35,250 nt of DNA, taken from positions 1-35,250 of the forward strand of contig JAFEBV010000030.1 of NCBI GenBank assembly GCA_018242485.1. Direction: 5' to 3'. Shown here piece by piece: positions 1 to 11,770 of the stretch. A model generated the notes under the pieces. That model did not search any database. It was not told where the DNA came from and saw only the letters and a list, made by a program, of their open reading frames with translations. Each line of letters starts with the position of its first letter. The first letter of the stretch is position 1. The DNA comes from Pseudomonadota bacterium (lineage in GTDB: Bacteria; Pseudomonadota; Gammaproteobacteria; Xanthomonadales; Xanthomonadaceae). The position numbers and the translations under genes were made by a program.

Positions 1-328
1 CGGATCGGTTCAACGGTACAAAGCGCGAAAATCGGCCAAGACCCGGCGGGTTTTCGAAGAAGCATCTCCGACGTGCGAAAAGAGGCGGCGCGGCGCGGCA
101 GCATCAGGGCTTGATCAGACCTTCCTTAGAGGGATCGGTCAGGACAACGATCCGCGTCGCGAACTGGCGTTCACACGACCTGCCTGCGCCTCTCGCGCAA
201 CCGTTCCTCTTTCTGGAATCCGACATCGCCTCTGTCCATGACGATCCGCCTTCAGAAGCGGGGGAAACCCGACCTTCGTCACTCCCGCGCAGACGATCGC
301 CTTCGGCCAACTCGGCGCAGACACCGCT
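1..328. other. Region downstream of purA with no recognisable gene
   Basis: No reading frame here has a recognisable protein or a convincing start. A 68-residue minus-strand frame (104-310) looks like chance coding in GC-rich DNA. A short imperfect hairpin lies at 26-56, with arms CGAAAA and TTTTCG around ACCC/GGGT. It could be a weak terminator for a gene to the left of the window, but the stem is too poor to call. No clear terminator for purA is visible. Confidence 0.5.
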
Positions 329-2984
<2,656 letters not shown>

Positions 2985-2988
<4 letters not shown>

Positions 2989-4136
2989 CGGTCGGAATCC
3001 CTCGAATCGCTGCGTCCGGTGCGCCCGGCGCGCCCGGAATCGTCGTCGCTCGATGCCGGCGCGGCCGCTGTCACCGTCGGCAGGGTCACCGCCTGCGTGG
3101 TGGCGTCCAGCCCGGCGGTTGACGCATCGCCGGCGGCGCGCGACGGCTGCAGGTAGATGGTGTTGGTGCCGCGCCCGGCGACCACCTTGGGCACGTTCTT
3201 GAGCACGTCCTCGATGGTCTCCAGATACAACCGCCGGCGCGTCACTTCCGGCGCCTTGCGGTATTGCGCATCCAGCAGGGCGAAGCGCTGCGCATTGCCC
3301 TGCGAACCGGCGATGATCGCGTCCTTGTAACCTTGCGCGCCGGTGACCAGACTCGCCGCCTGCCCGCGCGCCTTGGGGATCACGTCGCTGGCGTAGGCGC
3401 GGGCAAGATTGATCGCCTTGTCCTTGTCCTGCTGCGCGCGGCTGACGTCGTCGAAGGCCTCTTTCACTTCCTGCGGCGGGCGCGCGTTCTGCAAGGTGAA
3501 GTCGGCCACCGTCAGCCCGGTGCGGTACTGATCCAGCGCCTCCTGCAGGCGTTCGCGCGCATGGGTGGTGCGCACCCCGGCCTGGCCCTTGATGACGTCG
3601 TCCATCGCCGCCGCGCCGACCACCTCGCGCACCACGCTCTCGGCAGCCTGCTGCAAGGTCTTTTCCGGCTCGCGGTTGCCGAACAGGAACTGCCGCGGAT
3701 CGGACACCGTGTACTGCACGTTGTAGTCGATCTGCACGATGTTCTGGTCGTTGGTGAGCATGCGCACCGAATCCGACGCGGTGCGCACATTGGTGGCGTC
3801 CACCATCGCCACCGACTCGACCGGCCACGGCCATTTGAGATTCACCCCGGGCATCAGGATGCGGTTGTACTGGCCGAAGCGCAGCACCACGCCGCGCTGG
3901 GTCTCGTTGACCATCTGGAAGCTGCTGAAGCCGATCCACACCGCGATCAGGATGCCGAACCAAAGCGCGAAACGCGGCCCGCTGTCGCCCGCGCCCGGCT
4001 CGCCGCCGAACAGCCGGCCCAAGCCCTGCTTCAATCGCTGGATGAAGGCCTCGGTCTCGCGCTGGGGATCGCGCCCCCGCCACGGATCCTTGCCACTTTT
4101 ATCCGAACCGCCCTTGCCCGGCAGGTTCCAAGCCAT
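2985..4136 (-). CDS. hflK: HflK, SPFH-domain subunit of the HflKC complex
   Basis: HflK is the partner of HflC in the inner-membrane complex that regulates FtsH. The start at 4136 (MAWNLPGKGG) is chosen because HflK proteins begin MAWN. An in-frame upstream extension of 20 residues does not fit. A Gly-rich, charged cytoplasmic head (1-55) precedes one membrane segment (about 56-75) and the SPFH domain (VNETQRGVVLRFGQYN and LKWPWPVE). A coiled-coil follows near residues 210-280. The C-terminus is low-complexity and rich in Asp, Ser and Arg, as is usual. The gene lies 105 bases after hflX. Confidence 0.96.
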
Positions 4137-4241
4137 GCTGCGCTCCTGCGCTGAACTGCACGGCACGGCCGGCAGCGGAATCGGCGCACGACCCACCCGT
4201 GGGGCGGTCGAGCGCGCGGGTTTGCTTCAAAACGGTGACGC

Positions 4242-5549
4242 TCAGGGATTGTAGGTAGGGGCGGCGGGGGCGGCAAGCAAGGGCTCCAGCGCCGCTCCGT
4301 CCTTTTCCCGTGAAAGTTGTTCGGCCTGCGCGCGCGACAGGTCGATGCGCAGCCGCCAGCCGTGCTCATCGGCGCATTCCTCGCGGATCGCGCCCAGCGC
4401 ATGCAGGCGTGCGCGCAGACGCGCCTGCACCGGCGTCAGCCGCAGCTCGCCGCTGGCGCGCGCGGCAACGAAGCGCTGCGCGATCGCCGTGCGCAGCAAG
4501 TCCAGTCCCGCGCCGCTGCGCGCGGACAGCCACACCTTCTCCACGCCCTCGGCGGGGCATTCGCGACGCGGCGCGGTTTCTTTCAGCAGGTCGATCTTGT
4601 TGAACACCCGCAATTGCGGCAGCTCGCCGGCGCCGATTTCGGCGAGCACCGCATCGACCTGCGCGATGCGCTCCTCGCGCAGCGGATCGGCGGCATCGAC
4701 CACATGCAGCAGCAGGTCGGCATCGCGCGCTTCCGACAGGGTCGAGCGGAACGCGGCCACCAGTTCGTGCGGCAGGTCGCGCACGAAACCGACCGTGTCG
4801 GCCAGCACCAGTGGCCCGCAGGCCAGCCCCTCGACGCGGCGCACGGTCGGATCGAGGGTGGCGAACAACTGGTCGGCCACGTACACGCCCGACTGCGTGG
4901 CGGCATTGAACAGGGTCGATTTGCCGGCATTGGTGTAACCGACCAAGGCCACCCTCGGCAGCTCGTTGCGCAGCCGTGCGCGCCGCATCTGCCCGCGCTG
5001 CACTTCGACCTTCTCCAGCCGCTTTTCCAGTTGTTCGACGCGCTTTTGCAGCAGGCGACGGTCGGTTTCCAGCTGCGTCTCGCCCGGTCCGCGCAGGCCG
5101 ATACCGCCGCCGCGCTGGCGTTCCAGATGCGTCCAGCCGCGCACCAGCCGCGTCGCCATGTGCTTGAGCTGCGCCAGTTCGACTTGCAGCTTGCCTTCGT
5201 GCGAGGTCGCGCGCTGCGCGAAGATGTCCAGGATCAGGCCGGTGCGATCGACCACGCGGCGCGAGAGCGCCTTTTCCAGATTGCGCTCCTGCACCGGCGA
5301 AAGCGCCTGGTTGACCAGCACCAGATCGGCGCCGGTGGCCTCGCACAACATCTTCACTTCATCCAGCTTGCCGGTGCCGATGTAATGCGCCGGATGCGGG
5401 CGCGTGATTTTTGCTGTCGCGCTGCCGACCACGCGGGCTCCGGCCGAGCGCGCCAGTTCGGCGAACTCCTCCAGCAGCTCCGGCTCCGCGGGCCCGGAAT
5501 ATGGCTGCACCAGCAGGGCGTTTTCGCCCTTGCGCGAACGCTCGAACAC
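4242..5549 (-). CDS. hflX: HflX, ribosome-associated GTPase
   Basis: HflX binds the 50S subunit and splits stalled or idle ribosomes. The 435-residue protein has the HflX N-terminal domain, with the conserved HYIGTGK segment (about 55-61). A helical linker contains GGGIGLRGPGETQLETDRR (about 147-165). The GTPase domain has G1 GYTNAGKS (204-211), G3 DTVGF and G4 NKID. The start is GTG at 5549, since no ATG gives the family N-terminus, and no strong ribosome-binding site is visible. It follows hfq by 37 bases, the usual hfq-hflX pairing. Confidence 0.95.
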   Translation of the reverse strand: MFERSRKGENALLVQPYSGPAEPELLEEFAELARSAGARVVGSATAKITRPHPAHYIGTGKLDEVKMLCEATGADLVLVNQALSPVQERNLEKALSRRVVDRTGLILDIFAQRATSHEGKLQVELAQLKHMATRLVRGWTHLERQRGGGIGLRGPGETQLETDRRLLQKRVEQLEKRLEKVEVQRGQMRRARLRNELPRVALVGYTNAGKSTLFNAATQSGVYVADQLFATLDPTVRRVEGLACGPLVLADTVGFVRDLPHELVAAFRSTLSEARDADLLLHVVDAADPLREERIAQVDAVLAEIGAGELPQLRVFNKIDLLKETAPRRECPAEGVEKVWLSARSGAGLDLLRTAIAQRFVAARASGELRLTPVQARLRARLHALGAIREECADEHGWRLRIDLSRAQAEQLSREKDGAALEPLLAAPAAPTYNP

Positions 5550-5586
5550 TCAGACTTGACGCGAGGTTGATGGCATCACGGGATCC

Positions 5587-5868
5587 TCAGTCCCGGCGCT
5601 CGCCGGACGGTGACGCGGCGGTATCCGGACTGTCTTCGATGTGCACGTTGCGCGCCGGCACCACGGTGGAGATCGCGTGCTTGTACACCATTTGGCTGAC
5701 CGTATTTCCCGCTTGGCCCATGGTGTTGCGCAACAACACCACGAACTGGTCGAACGATTCGATCGTGCCCTGCAACTTGACGCCGTTCACGAGGAAGATC
5801 GACACCGGCACGCGCTCGCGGCGCAAGGCATTCAGAAACGGATCCTGCAACGACTGACCCTTGGACAT
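5587..5868 (-). CDS. hfq: RNA chaperone Hfq with an enlarged turn between the Sm motifs
   Basis: Hfq forms a hexameric ring that pairs small RNAs with mRNAs. The start at 5868 ([11 protein letters not shown]) matches the family. Residues 1-47 follow the Sm1 region closely: [18 protein letters not shown], then [18 protein letters not shown]. Sm2 ([11 protein letters not shown], 61-71) is intact, including the YKH proximal-face residues. Between them, where E. coli Hfq reads LLKNTVSQMV, this protein reads LLRN, then TMGQAGN, then TVSQMV. That is seven extra residues at about 48-54 (5707-5727), resembling an imperfect duplication of NTVSQMV. The C-terminal tail is short and acidic. The gene lies between miaA and hflX as in most gammaproteobacteria. 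Confidence 0.95.
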   Translation of the reverse strand: MSKGQSLQDPFLNALRRERVPVSIFLVNGVKLQGTIESFDQFVVLLRNTMGQAGNTVSQMVYKHAISTVVPARNVHIEDSPDTAASPSGERRD

Positions 5869-5999
5869 GCAACCCTCTTCGACGATGCGCCTTTGGCGTG
5901 GCGGAAGCCAGTGCGGCTGCCCTGCCCCGCCTTCCGCGTCATGGCCGCGCATCATCGCACAGCCGCACGATGGTCGCGAATCGGCCCGTCGCGCCCTGT

Positions 6000-6965
6000 T
6001 CAGCCGGGCGCTTTGGTGTCCAGAAACATCCGCAACGCGCCTTCCAGCTCAGCAGAGCCGGATTGCGGATCGAACCAGCGCGCGTCGAGTTCGCCGCGCA
6101 ACCAGGTGAGCTGGCGTTTGGCGAGCTGGCGGGTAGCGGCGATGGCCTCGGCACGGAAGGTTTCGCTGTCGGTCATGCCATCCAGATGCCTCCACGTCTG
6201 CCGATATCCCACCGCGCGCAATGCCGGCAGATCCAGCGGCGCAGGATGCCCGCGCAGGCGCGGGTCGGCGCGCAGGCGGCGCACCTCGTCGAGCAAGCCG
6301 CGCTCGAGCATGGCATCGAAACGGGCGGCGATGCGCGCATGCAGCACCGCGCGATCGGCCGGCGCCAGTACCAGTTTGAGCACGCGAAATGGAAACGTCT
6401 GCCGCGTTGACGACTGTTGCCAGTGGCTGATCGGCAGCCCGGTCAGCCGCCACACTTCCAGCGCGCGGCCGATGCGTTGGCGATCGTTGCGATCGATCCG
6501 CTGCGCGGCGATCGGGTCGACCCGCGCCAGTTCCGCATGCAGCGCATCCCAGCCACGCGCCGCGCCTTCGCCGGCGATCGCCGCGCGCGTTGCCGGATCG
6601 GCCGACGGCAGGACTGACAGCCCGCCAAGCAGGGCGCGGAAATACAGACCGGTGCCGCCGACCAGCAGCAGGATTGCGCCGCGCGCTGCAATGCCATGCA
6701 GCGCATCCTTCGCATCGCGCGCGAATTCGGCGGCGCTGTAGGGCTCGCACGGATCGCGCACGTCGATCAGGTGGTGCCGCGCCTGCTCCCGCTCGACCGC
6801 ATCGGGCTTGGCGCTGCCGATGTCCAGCCCGCGATACACCAGCGCCGAATCGACGCTGACGATCTCCCCGCCGAGCTTGCGCGCCCACGCCAGCGCCAGC
6901 GCGGTCTTGCCCGACGCGGTCGGGCCCATGATCGCGATGGCAGGGGGGCGGATATCGATCGGCAT
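6000..6965 (-). CDS. miaA: tRNA dimethylallyltransferase
   Basis: MiaA adds the dimethylallyl group to A37 of tRNAs that read codons starting with U, including tRNA-Leu(CAA) encoded in this window. The 321-residue protein has the P-loop GPTASGKT (14-21) and the substrate motif [16 protein letters not shown]. It also has [23 protein letters not shown], and the C-terminal AKRQLTWLR segment. The ATG at 6965 has GGTGA six bases upstream. The hfq start lies 131 bases downstream, the conserved miaA-hfq order. mutL, often upstream of miaA, is not here. Confidence 0.96.
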   Translation of the reverse strand: MPIDIRPPAIAIMGPTASGKTALALAWARKLGGEIVSVDSALVYRGLDIGSAKPDAVEREQARHHLIDVRDPCEPYSAAEFARDAKDALHGIAARGAILLLVGGTGLYFRALLGGLSVLPSADPATRAAIAGEGAARGWDALHAELARVDPIAAQRIDRNDRQRIGRALEVWRLTGLPISHWQQSSTRQTFPFRVLKLVLAPADRAVLHARIAARFDAMLERGLLDEVRRLRADPRLRGHPAPLDLPALRAVGYRQTWRHLDGMTDSETFRAEAIAATRQLAKRQLTWLRGELDARWFDPQSGSAELEGALRMFLDTKAPG

Positions 6966-7404
6966 GGGCAGTCACCGTCCTCGTTCTTGCGGCAGCATGG
7001 CGTGCCATCCCGCTTGCTGCGTGCAAAGTGGAGCATCGGCGTCTTCGATCTTCGATCCGCACCTCCCGTTCGGCGCGGACGCACCGATGCCAAGGCACCT
7101 CGAGCGCCGCGACGAGTCTTTCAGGATCGCAGCTCTCGTCGGGAAACCAGTGTATGGCGGCCAGGCGTGCTTTGCGAAAGAGTGCGGCCGTCCGCCCCGA
7201 TCATTTCCCAATCCGGCGTGGCCATGGCGACGCCGCCCACCTCCCAGCGGCCGGATCTTTTCGCCCATGATGGTTTCGTCAATGGGTCTTTCGTCACATG
7301 GCCCCACCGCGTGACTCGACGTATGATGGGCTGTTCCATTCCGCCCGGCGGATCGTGATCGCGCGCCGCCTCCACCGCTTCCACGCACCCGAGGATTGCC
7401 TTCG
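6966..7404. other. Divergent intergenic region miaA / M3 peptidase
   Basis: This 439-base stretch separates two divergent genes and should hold both promoters. A TATGAT hexamer at 7322-7327 could be a -10 box for the peptidase, but no -35 sits at proper spacing. The open frames crossing it are Arg/Gly/Ala-rich without recognisable motifs. No RNA gene or repeat is evident. Confidence 0.5.
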
Positions 7405-9606
7405 ATGTCCCGTTCCCGTTTCCTGCCCAACCTGCTCACCCTCGCCATCGCCGCCAGCCTGACCGTGACCGCCAACGCCATTGCCGCCCCCGCCGCCGCG
7501 CCGGCGCATGCCACCGCGGCCGCTGCCGCCTTCACCGCGGCCAATCCGTTCTACGCGCCGAGCAAGTTGCAGTTCATGGCGCCGGAATTCGACAAGATCA
7601 AGGTGTCCGATTACACGCCGGCGCTGCTGGCGGGCATGGCGCAGCAGCGCAAGGAGATCGACGCGATCGCCAACAACAAGGCGCCGCCGACCTTCCAGAA
7701 CACCATCGTGGCGATGGAGCGCAGCGGGCAGTTGCTGACCCGGGTGTCGAAGGTGTTCTTCAACCTCTCGCAATCCGACAGCAACGACGCCATCGAGAAG
7801 ATCGAGGAGGACATGGCGCCCAAGCTGTCGCAGCATCAGGATGCCATCACCCTGAACCCGAAGCTCTTCGCGCGCATCAAGGCGGTGTACGACCAGCGCG
7901 CCAAGCTGAAGCTGGATCCGGAATCCGAGCGGTTGGTCGAGAAGTACTACGACCAGTTCGTGCACAACGGCGCGCTGCTCAACGATGCCGACAAGGCCAC
8001 CCTCAAGGCGATGAACGAGCGTCTGGCCACGCTGTTCACCCTGTTCGGCAAGAACGTGCTGGCCTCGACCAAGGACGGCGCGGTGGTGGTGGACGACAAG
8101 GCCGATCTGGCCGGCATGTCCGATGCCGACATCGCCGCCGCCGCGGCTGCCGCCAAGGGTCGCGGGCTGGACGGCAAGTACCTGCTGACGCTGCAGAACA
8201 CCACCGTGCAGCCGGTGCTGACCAGTTTGAAGAACCGCGCCCTGCGCGAGAAGATCTACCGCGCCTCGATCATGCGCAGCGACGTTGCCGGCCCCAACGA
8301 CAACCGCGCGATCATCGCCGAGATGGCGCAGATCCGTGCGCAGCGCGCCAAACTGCTCGGCTATCCGGATTTCGCTTCCTATACCCTCGAAGACCAGATG
8401 GCCAAGACCCCGCAGGCGGCCATCGACCTGATGACCCGCGTCGCCGCGCCGGCGGTGGCCAAGGCGCACGCCGAGGCGGTGCGCATCCAGCAGCAGATCG
8501 ACGCCGACGCCAAGGCCGACGGCAAGCCGACCTTCAAGCTCGAACCGTGGGACTGGCAGTACTACGCCGAGCAGGTGCGCAAGGCCGAATACGATCTGGA
8601 CGAAGCGCAGATCAAGCCCTACTTCGAGCTCAACACCGTGCTGCAGGACGGCGTGTTTTTCGCCGCCCACCAGATGTATGGGCTGACCTTCAAGGAGCGC
8701 AAGGACATCCCGGTCTACAACCCCGACGTGCGCGTGTTCGAGGTGTTCGATCCGCAGGGCAAGTCGATCGCGCTGTTCTATTTCGACTACTTCGCGCGCG
8801 ACAGCAAGCACGGCGGCGCATGGATGGATTCCTTCGTCGATCAGAGCCGCCTGCTCGGCCAGCACGCGGTGGTGTTCAACGTGTGCAACTTCACCAAGCC
8901 CGCGCCCGGCCAGCCGGCGCTGATCTCCTTCGACGACGTGACCACGATGTTCCACGAGTTCGGCCACGGCCTGCATGGCCTGCTGTCGAACGTGGAATAC
9001 CCGTACTTCAGCGGCACTGCCACGCCGCGCGATTTCGTCGAGTTCCCCTCGCAGTTCAACGAGAACTGGGCGATGGAACCGAGCGTGTTCGCGCACTACG
9101 CCAAGAACTACAAGACCGGCGCGCCGATGCCGGCCGAACTGGTGGCGAAGATCAAGAAGTCCGGCACCTTCAACCAGGGCTACGAGACGCTGGAATACGT
9201 CGAGGCCGCGCTGCTCGACATGGTCTGGCACCAGCTTCCCGCCGACGCCCCGCGTCAGGACGTGGACGCCTTCGAGACCGCCGCACTCAAGAAGTACAAC
9301 GTGGACGTGCCCGAAGTGCCGCCGCGCTACCGCTCCGACTACTTCCAGCACATCTGGGGCAACGGCTACGCGGCTGGCTACTACGCCTACCTGTGGACCG
9401 CGGTGCTGGCGCAGGACGCCTTCGCGTGGTTCAACGCCCACGGCGGCATGACCCGCGCCAACGGCCAGCACTTCGAGGACACCGTGCTCTCGCGCGGCGG
9501 CACCAAGGACGCGCACCAGTTGTGGCTGGACTTCGACGGTGCCGAGCCGAACGTGCAGCCGTATCTGGAGAAGAAGGGACTGACTGCGGAACCGGCGAAG
9601 CAGTAA
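7405..9606 (+). CDS. dcp: Exported M3-family peptidyl-dipeptidase (Dcp-like)
   Basis: This zinc metallopeptidase of the M3A (thimet/Dcp) family probably trims dipeptides from peptide C-termini in the periplasm. A Sec signal peptide covers about residues 1-27: a basic start, a hydrophobic core, then an Ala-rich cleavage region. An Ala-rich linker and the helical M3 N-terminal domain follow. The zinc site is intact: HEFGH at 517-521 and the third ligand Glu546 in DFVEFPSQ. HIWGNGYAAGYYAYLW near the C-terminus is a conserved M3 segment. The ATG at 7405 has GAGG ten bases upstream. A TTG at 7396 touches the GAGG and is less likely. The length (733 residues) fits Dcp with a leader. A 13-bp hairpin terminator follows. 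Confidence 0.93.
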   Translation: MSRSRFLPNLLTLAIAASLTVTANAIAAPAAAPAHATAAAAAFTAANPFYAPSKLQFMAPEFDKIKVSDYTPALLAGMAQQRKEIDAIANNKAPPTFQNTIVAMERSGQLLTRVSKVFFNLSQSDSNDAIEKIEEDMAPKLSQHQDAITLNPKLFARIKAVYDQRAKLKLDPESERLVEKYYDQFVHNGALLNDADKATLKAMNERLATLFTLFGKNVLASTKDGAVVVDDKADLAGMSDADIAAAAAAAKGRGLDGKYLLTLQNTTVQPVLTSLKNRALREKIYRASIMRSDVAGPNDNRAIIAEMAQIRAQRAKLLGYPDFASYTLEDQMAKTPQAAIDLMTRVAAPAVAKAHAEAVRIQQQIDADAKADGKPTFKLEPWDWQYYAEQVRKAEYDLDEAQIKPYFELNTVLQDGVFFAAHQMYGLTFKERKDIPVYNPDVRVFEVFDPQGKSIALFYFDYFARDSKHGGAWMDSFVDQSRLLGQHAVVFNVCNFTKPAPGQPALISFDDVTTMFHEFGHGLHGLLSNVEYPYFSGTATPRDFVEFPSQFNENWAMEPSVFAHYAKNYKTGAPMPAELVAKIKKSGTFNQGYETLEYVEAALLDMVWHQLPADAPRQDVDAFETAALKKYNVDVPEVPPRYRSDYFQHIWGNGYAAGYYAYLWTAVLAQDAFAWFNAHGGMTRANGQHFEDTVLSRGGTKDAHQLWLDFDGAEPNVQPYLEKKGLTAEPAKQ

Positions 9607-9627
9607 ATCCATCGCGTCATCGGCACC

Positions 9628-9662
9628 ACGCAACAGGCGGCTACGGCCGCCTGTTGCGTTTC
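9628..9662 (+). terminator. Hairpin terminator after the M3 peptidase
   Basis: A perfect 13-bp inverted repeat (9628-9640 with 9647-9659, core CAACAGGCGG/CCGCCTGTTG) has a 6-base loop. It starts 22 bases after the peptidase stop and is followed by only a short T-run. The stem is very stable, but the T-run is weak. Confidence 0.7.
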
Positions 9663-9741
9663 ATGCACGATCGAAACACAAGGGTCGTCGCATGCCCATG
9701 CCTGCCGCTATGCTTGCGCATCGCATCCACGACCCGTACCC

Positions 9742-10752
9742 ATGAATCTCCCGCCCCGCTTCCACGCCTTTCGCATCCACGAGGATCGTGACAAAGACGG
9801 AAGCCGCGTCCACCGCGCCGGGGTGGAGGACATCGCGCTCGATGATCTGTCGCCGGGCGAACTGGTGGTTCGCGTCGCCTATTCGTCGGTGAACTACAAG
9901 GATGCGCTGGCAGGCACCGGCAAGGGCCGCATCCTCAAGCGTTTCCCGCTGGTCGGCGGCATCGACGTCGCCGGCCACGTCGTCGCCTCCGCCGATGCGC
10001 GCTTTCGCGAGGGCGATGCGGTGCTGTGCGTGGGCGCGTGGCTGTCGGAAACCCGCGACGGCGGCTACGCGCAATACGCACGACTGGAAGCGGCCAACAC
10101 CGTGCCGCTGCCGGCGGGACTCGACCTGCGCGAGGCGATGATCCTCGGCACCGCCGGTTTCACCGCCGGGCTGGCCCTGCTGCGGATGGAGGACAACCAT
10201 CAGCATCCCGATCTGGGCCCGGCCGCGGTCACCGGCGCCAGTGGCGGAGTGGGCATGCTGGCCATCGCCATCCTCGCCCGCGCCGGCTACGCGGTGCATG
10301 CGGTTTCCGGCAAACCCGGGCGCGCCGATTTCCTGCGCAGCCTCGGTGCCAGCAAGGTGATCGCCCGCGATGAGTTGCCCGGCGGCTCGCGACCGCTGGA
10401 GAACGCGGTCTGGGGCGGCGCCATCGACACCGTCGGCGGAGCCATGCTTTCTGCTCTAACCCGCACCACACAGCCCTGCGGCAATATCGCCATATGCGGC
10501 TTGGCCGGCGGGCATGCACTGGAAACCACGGTGATGCCGTTGATCCTGCGCGGGGTGTCGTTGCTGGGTGTGGCCAGCACCAGCCCGCCGCAGGCGCAGC
10601 GGCTGGAAGTCTGGCGGCGTCTGGCCGGGCCGTGGAAACCGACCCATCTGGATTCGATTTGCACCCGCACGGTCGCTCTGGACGGGCTGGCGCAGGTTTT
10701 CCCGGACATGCTGGCCGGCGGCTCCTTCGGCCGCACCCTCGTGCAACTGTGA
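9742..10752 (+). CDS. YhdH/AcuI-family NADPH-dependent acrylyl-CoA/quinone reductase
   Basis: This is a zinc-free medium-chain dehydrogenase/reductase of the YhdH/YhfP group. Characterised AcuI members reduce acryloyl-CoA to propionyl-CoA with NADPH; others are called quinone oxidoreductases. SVNYKDALAGTGKG (about 49-62) and PLVGGIDVAGHV belong to the catalytic domain. The nucleotide-binding loop is VTGASGGVGMLA. Later family segments are GAIDTVGG and GLAGG. At 336 residues it is full length. It stands alone, with pilH 105 bases downstream. The family call is firm, the physiological substrate is inferred. A propionyl-CoA link would agree with acnD elsewhere in the window. Confidence 0.9.
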   Translation: MNLPPRFHAFRIHEDRDKDGSRVHRAGVEDIALDDLSPGELVVRVAYSSVNYKDALAGTGKGRILKRFPLVGGIDVAGHVVASADARFREGDAVLCVGAWLSETRDGGYAQYARLEAANTVPLPAGLDLREAMILGTAGFTAGLALLRMEDNHQHPDLGPAAVTGASGGVGMLAIAILARAGYAVHAVSGKPGRADFLRSLGASKVIARDELPGGSRPLENAVWGGAIDTVGGAMLSALTRTTQPCGNIAICGLAGGHALETTVMPLILRGVSLLGVASTSPPQAQRLEVWRRLAGPWKPTHLDSICTRTVALDGLAQVFPDMLAGGSFGRTLVQL

Positions 10753-10802
10753 TGGCGGTCGCCGTCGCCGGGTGATGGCCCGAGCAAACCCGCAATTCCC
10801 GA

Positions 10803-10830
10803 TGGACAATGCCCCGCGCCCGTTTACAAT
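10803..10830 (+). promoter_or_regulatory. Sigma-70-type promoter for pilH
   Basis: TGGACA (10803-10808) and TACAAT (10825-10830) each match consensus at five of six positions with a 16-bp spacer. The pilH ATG is 28 bases after the -10 box, leaving about 20 bases of leader with AGAGG just before the start. Confidence 0.65.
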
Positions 10831-10857
10831 GGGTCAACGGCTTCCCAGAGGTTTCCC

Positions 10858-11223
10858 ATGGCGCGCATCCTGATCGTTGATGATTCCCCGTCCCAGCTGA
10901 TGGGCATGAAGCGGATCGTCGAAGCGATGGGGCACACGGTGTTCACCGCCGAGGACGGCTCGGCCGGCGTGGCCGCAGCCAAGAAGCATGTCCCCGACCT
11001 GATCCTGATGGACGTGGTGATGCCCAACCTCAACGGCTTTCAGGCCACCCGGCAGATTTCCAAGGAATCCACCACCTCGCACATCCCGGTGATTCTGGTG
11101 ACCACCAAGGATCAGGAAACCGACAAGGCCTGGGGTATGCGGCAGGGCGCGAAGGCCTACATCACCAAGCCCTTCACCGAGGCCGAGTTGCAGGACGCCA
11201 TCAAGGGCATGATCGGCGGCTGA
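10858..11223 (+). CDS. pilH: PilH, single-domain response regulator of twitching motility
   Basis: PilH is a stand-alone CheY-like receiver of the Pil-Chp chemosensory system, which tunes type IV pilus extension and retraction. The 121 residues form one REC domain: acidic pair D8-D9, phospho-acceptor D52 in LILMDVVMPNLNG, the VTTKDQ threonine segment and the conserved lysine in YITKPF. The MARILIVDDSPSQLMG start and KAWGMRQGAKAYITKPF are characteristic of PilH rather than general CheY proteins. AGAGG lies nine bases before the ATG. The other pil-chp genes are not in the window. Confidence 0.92.
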   Translation: MARILIVDDSPSQLMGMKRIVEAMGHTVFTAEDGSAGVAAAKKHVPDLILMDVVMPNLNGFQATRQISKESTTSHIPVILVTTKDQETDKAWGMRQGAKAYITKPFTEAELQDAIKGMIGG

Positions 11224-11236
11224 AGGTCGCCAACGC

Positions 11237-11752
11237 ATGCGCCGCGCGGCGGCCATCTTCGGCATGATCTTGCTGTCGTTGACGGCCAACGCGAAGGCGG
11301 CTGAGGGCATCGACGCGATCGCCGTCTACGCCGGTTCGTGGAAAACCGACACCGTGCACGTCGATACGCCGTTCGGCAAGGCCGGCCACGAAACGGGAAC
11401 CTTGCGCAACGATTGCTGGCGCAGCGGCGAGTTCTACGCCTGCCATCAGTACGTGGACGGCAAGTCGGCGGCATTGCTGGTGTTCGCCTACGACCCCGCG
11501 CGCCACACCTACGCCACTTATCCGATCGCTCCGGGTGCGACCGCCGCGCCCGCCGGGCAGTTGCTGGTGGAAGGCAACACCTTCACCTTCCCGTGGCAGT
11601 CCACGCAGGACGGCAAGACCACACGGTTCCGCGTGGTCAACGTGTTCACCGACGCCAATCACATCGCGTTCCGTCAGGAATATTCCACTGACGGCGTCCA
11701 TTGGAACACGATGGCCACCGGCAGCGACACGCGCGTTGCGGACGCGCACTGA
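11237..11752 (+). CDS. Small exported protein of unknown function
   Basis: The 171-residue protein has a signal peptide (about residues 1-22: MRRA start, hydrophobic GMILLSLTANA, AKAAEG cleavage region). The mature part begins with a YAGSW segment and has two cysteines ten residues apart (NDCWRSGEFYACHQY) that could form a disulfide. The alternating polar and hydrophobic pattern suggests a beta-barrel of the lipocalin-like DUF1579 type, but I do not recognise a named family. It lies 13 bases after pilH and may share its transcript. The function is unknown. Confidence 0.75.
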   Translation: MRRAAAIFGMILLSLTANAKAAEGIDAIAVYAGSWKTDTVHVDTPFGKAGHETGTLRNDCWRSGEFYACHQYVDGKSAALLVFAYDPARHTYATYPIAPGATAAPAGQLLVEGNTFTFPWQSTQDGKTTRFRVVNVFTDANHIAFRQEYSTDGVHWNTMATGSDTRVADAH

Positions 11753-11770
11753 TCGCGCACGCGGCGCGCA

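Noticed and set aside
104..310. Possible small gene downstream of purA
   Set aside because: 68 residues with no recognisable motif or ribosome-binding site, in GC-rich DNA where such frames are common by chance.
6972..7544. Minus-strand 190-residue frame between miaA and the M3 peptidase
   Set aside because: It overlaps the peptidase signal-peptide coding region on the opposite strand and has low-complexity Ala/Gly/Arg composition.
7294..9633. 779-codon minus-strand frame opposite the M3 peptidase
   Set aside because: Val/Gly/His/Arg-rich antisense shadow of a clear metallopeptidase with intact HEFGH.
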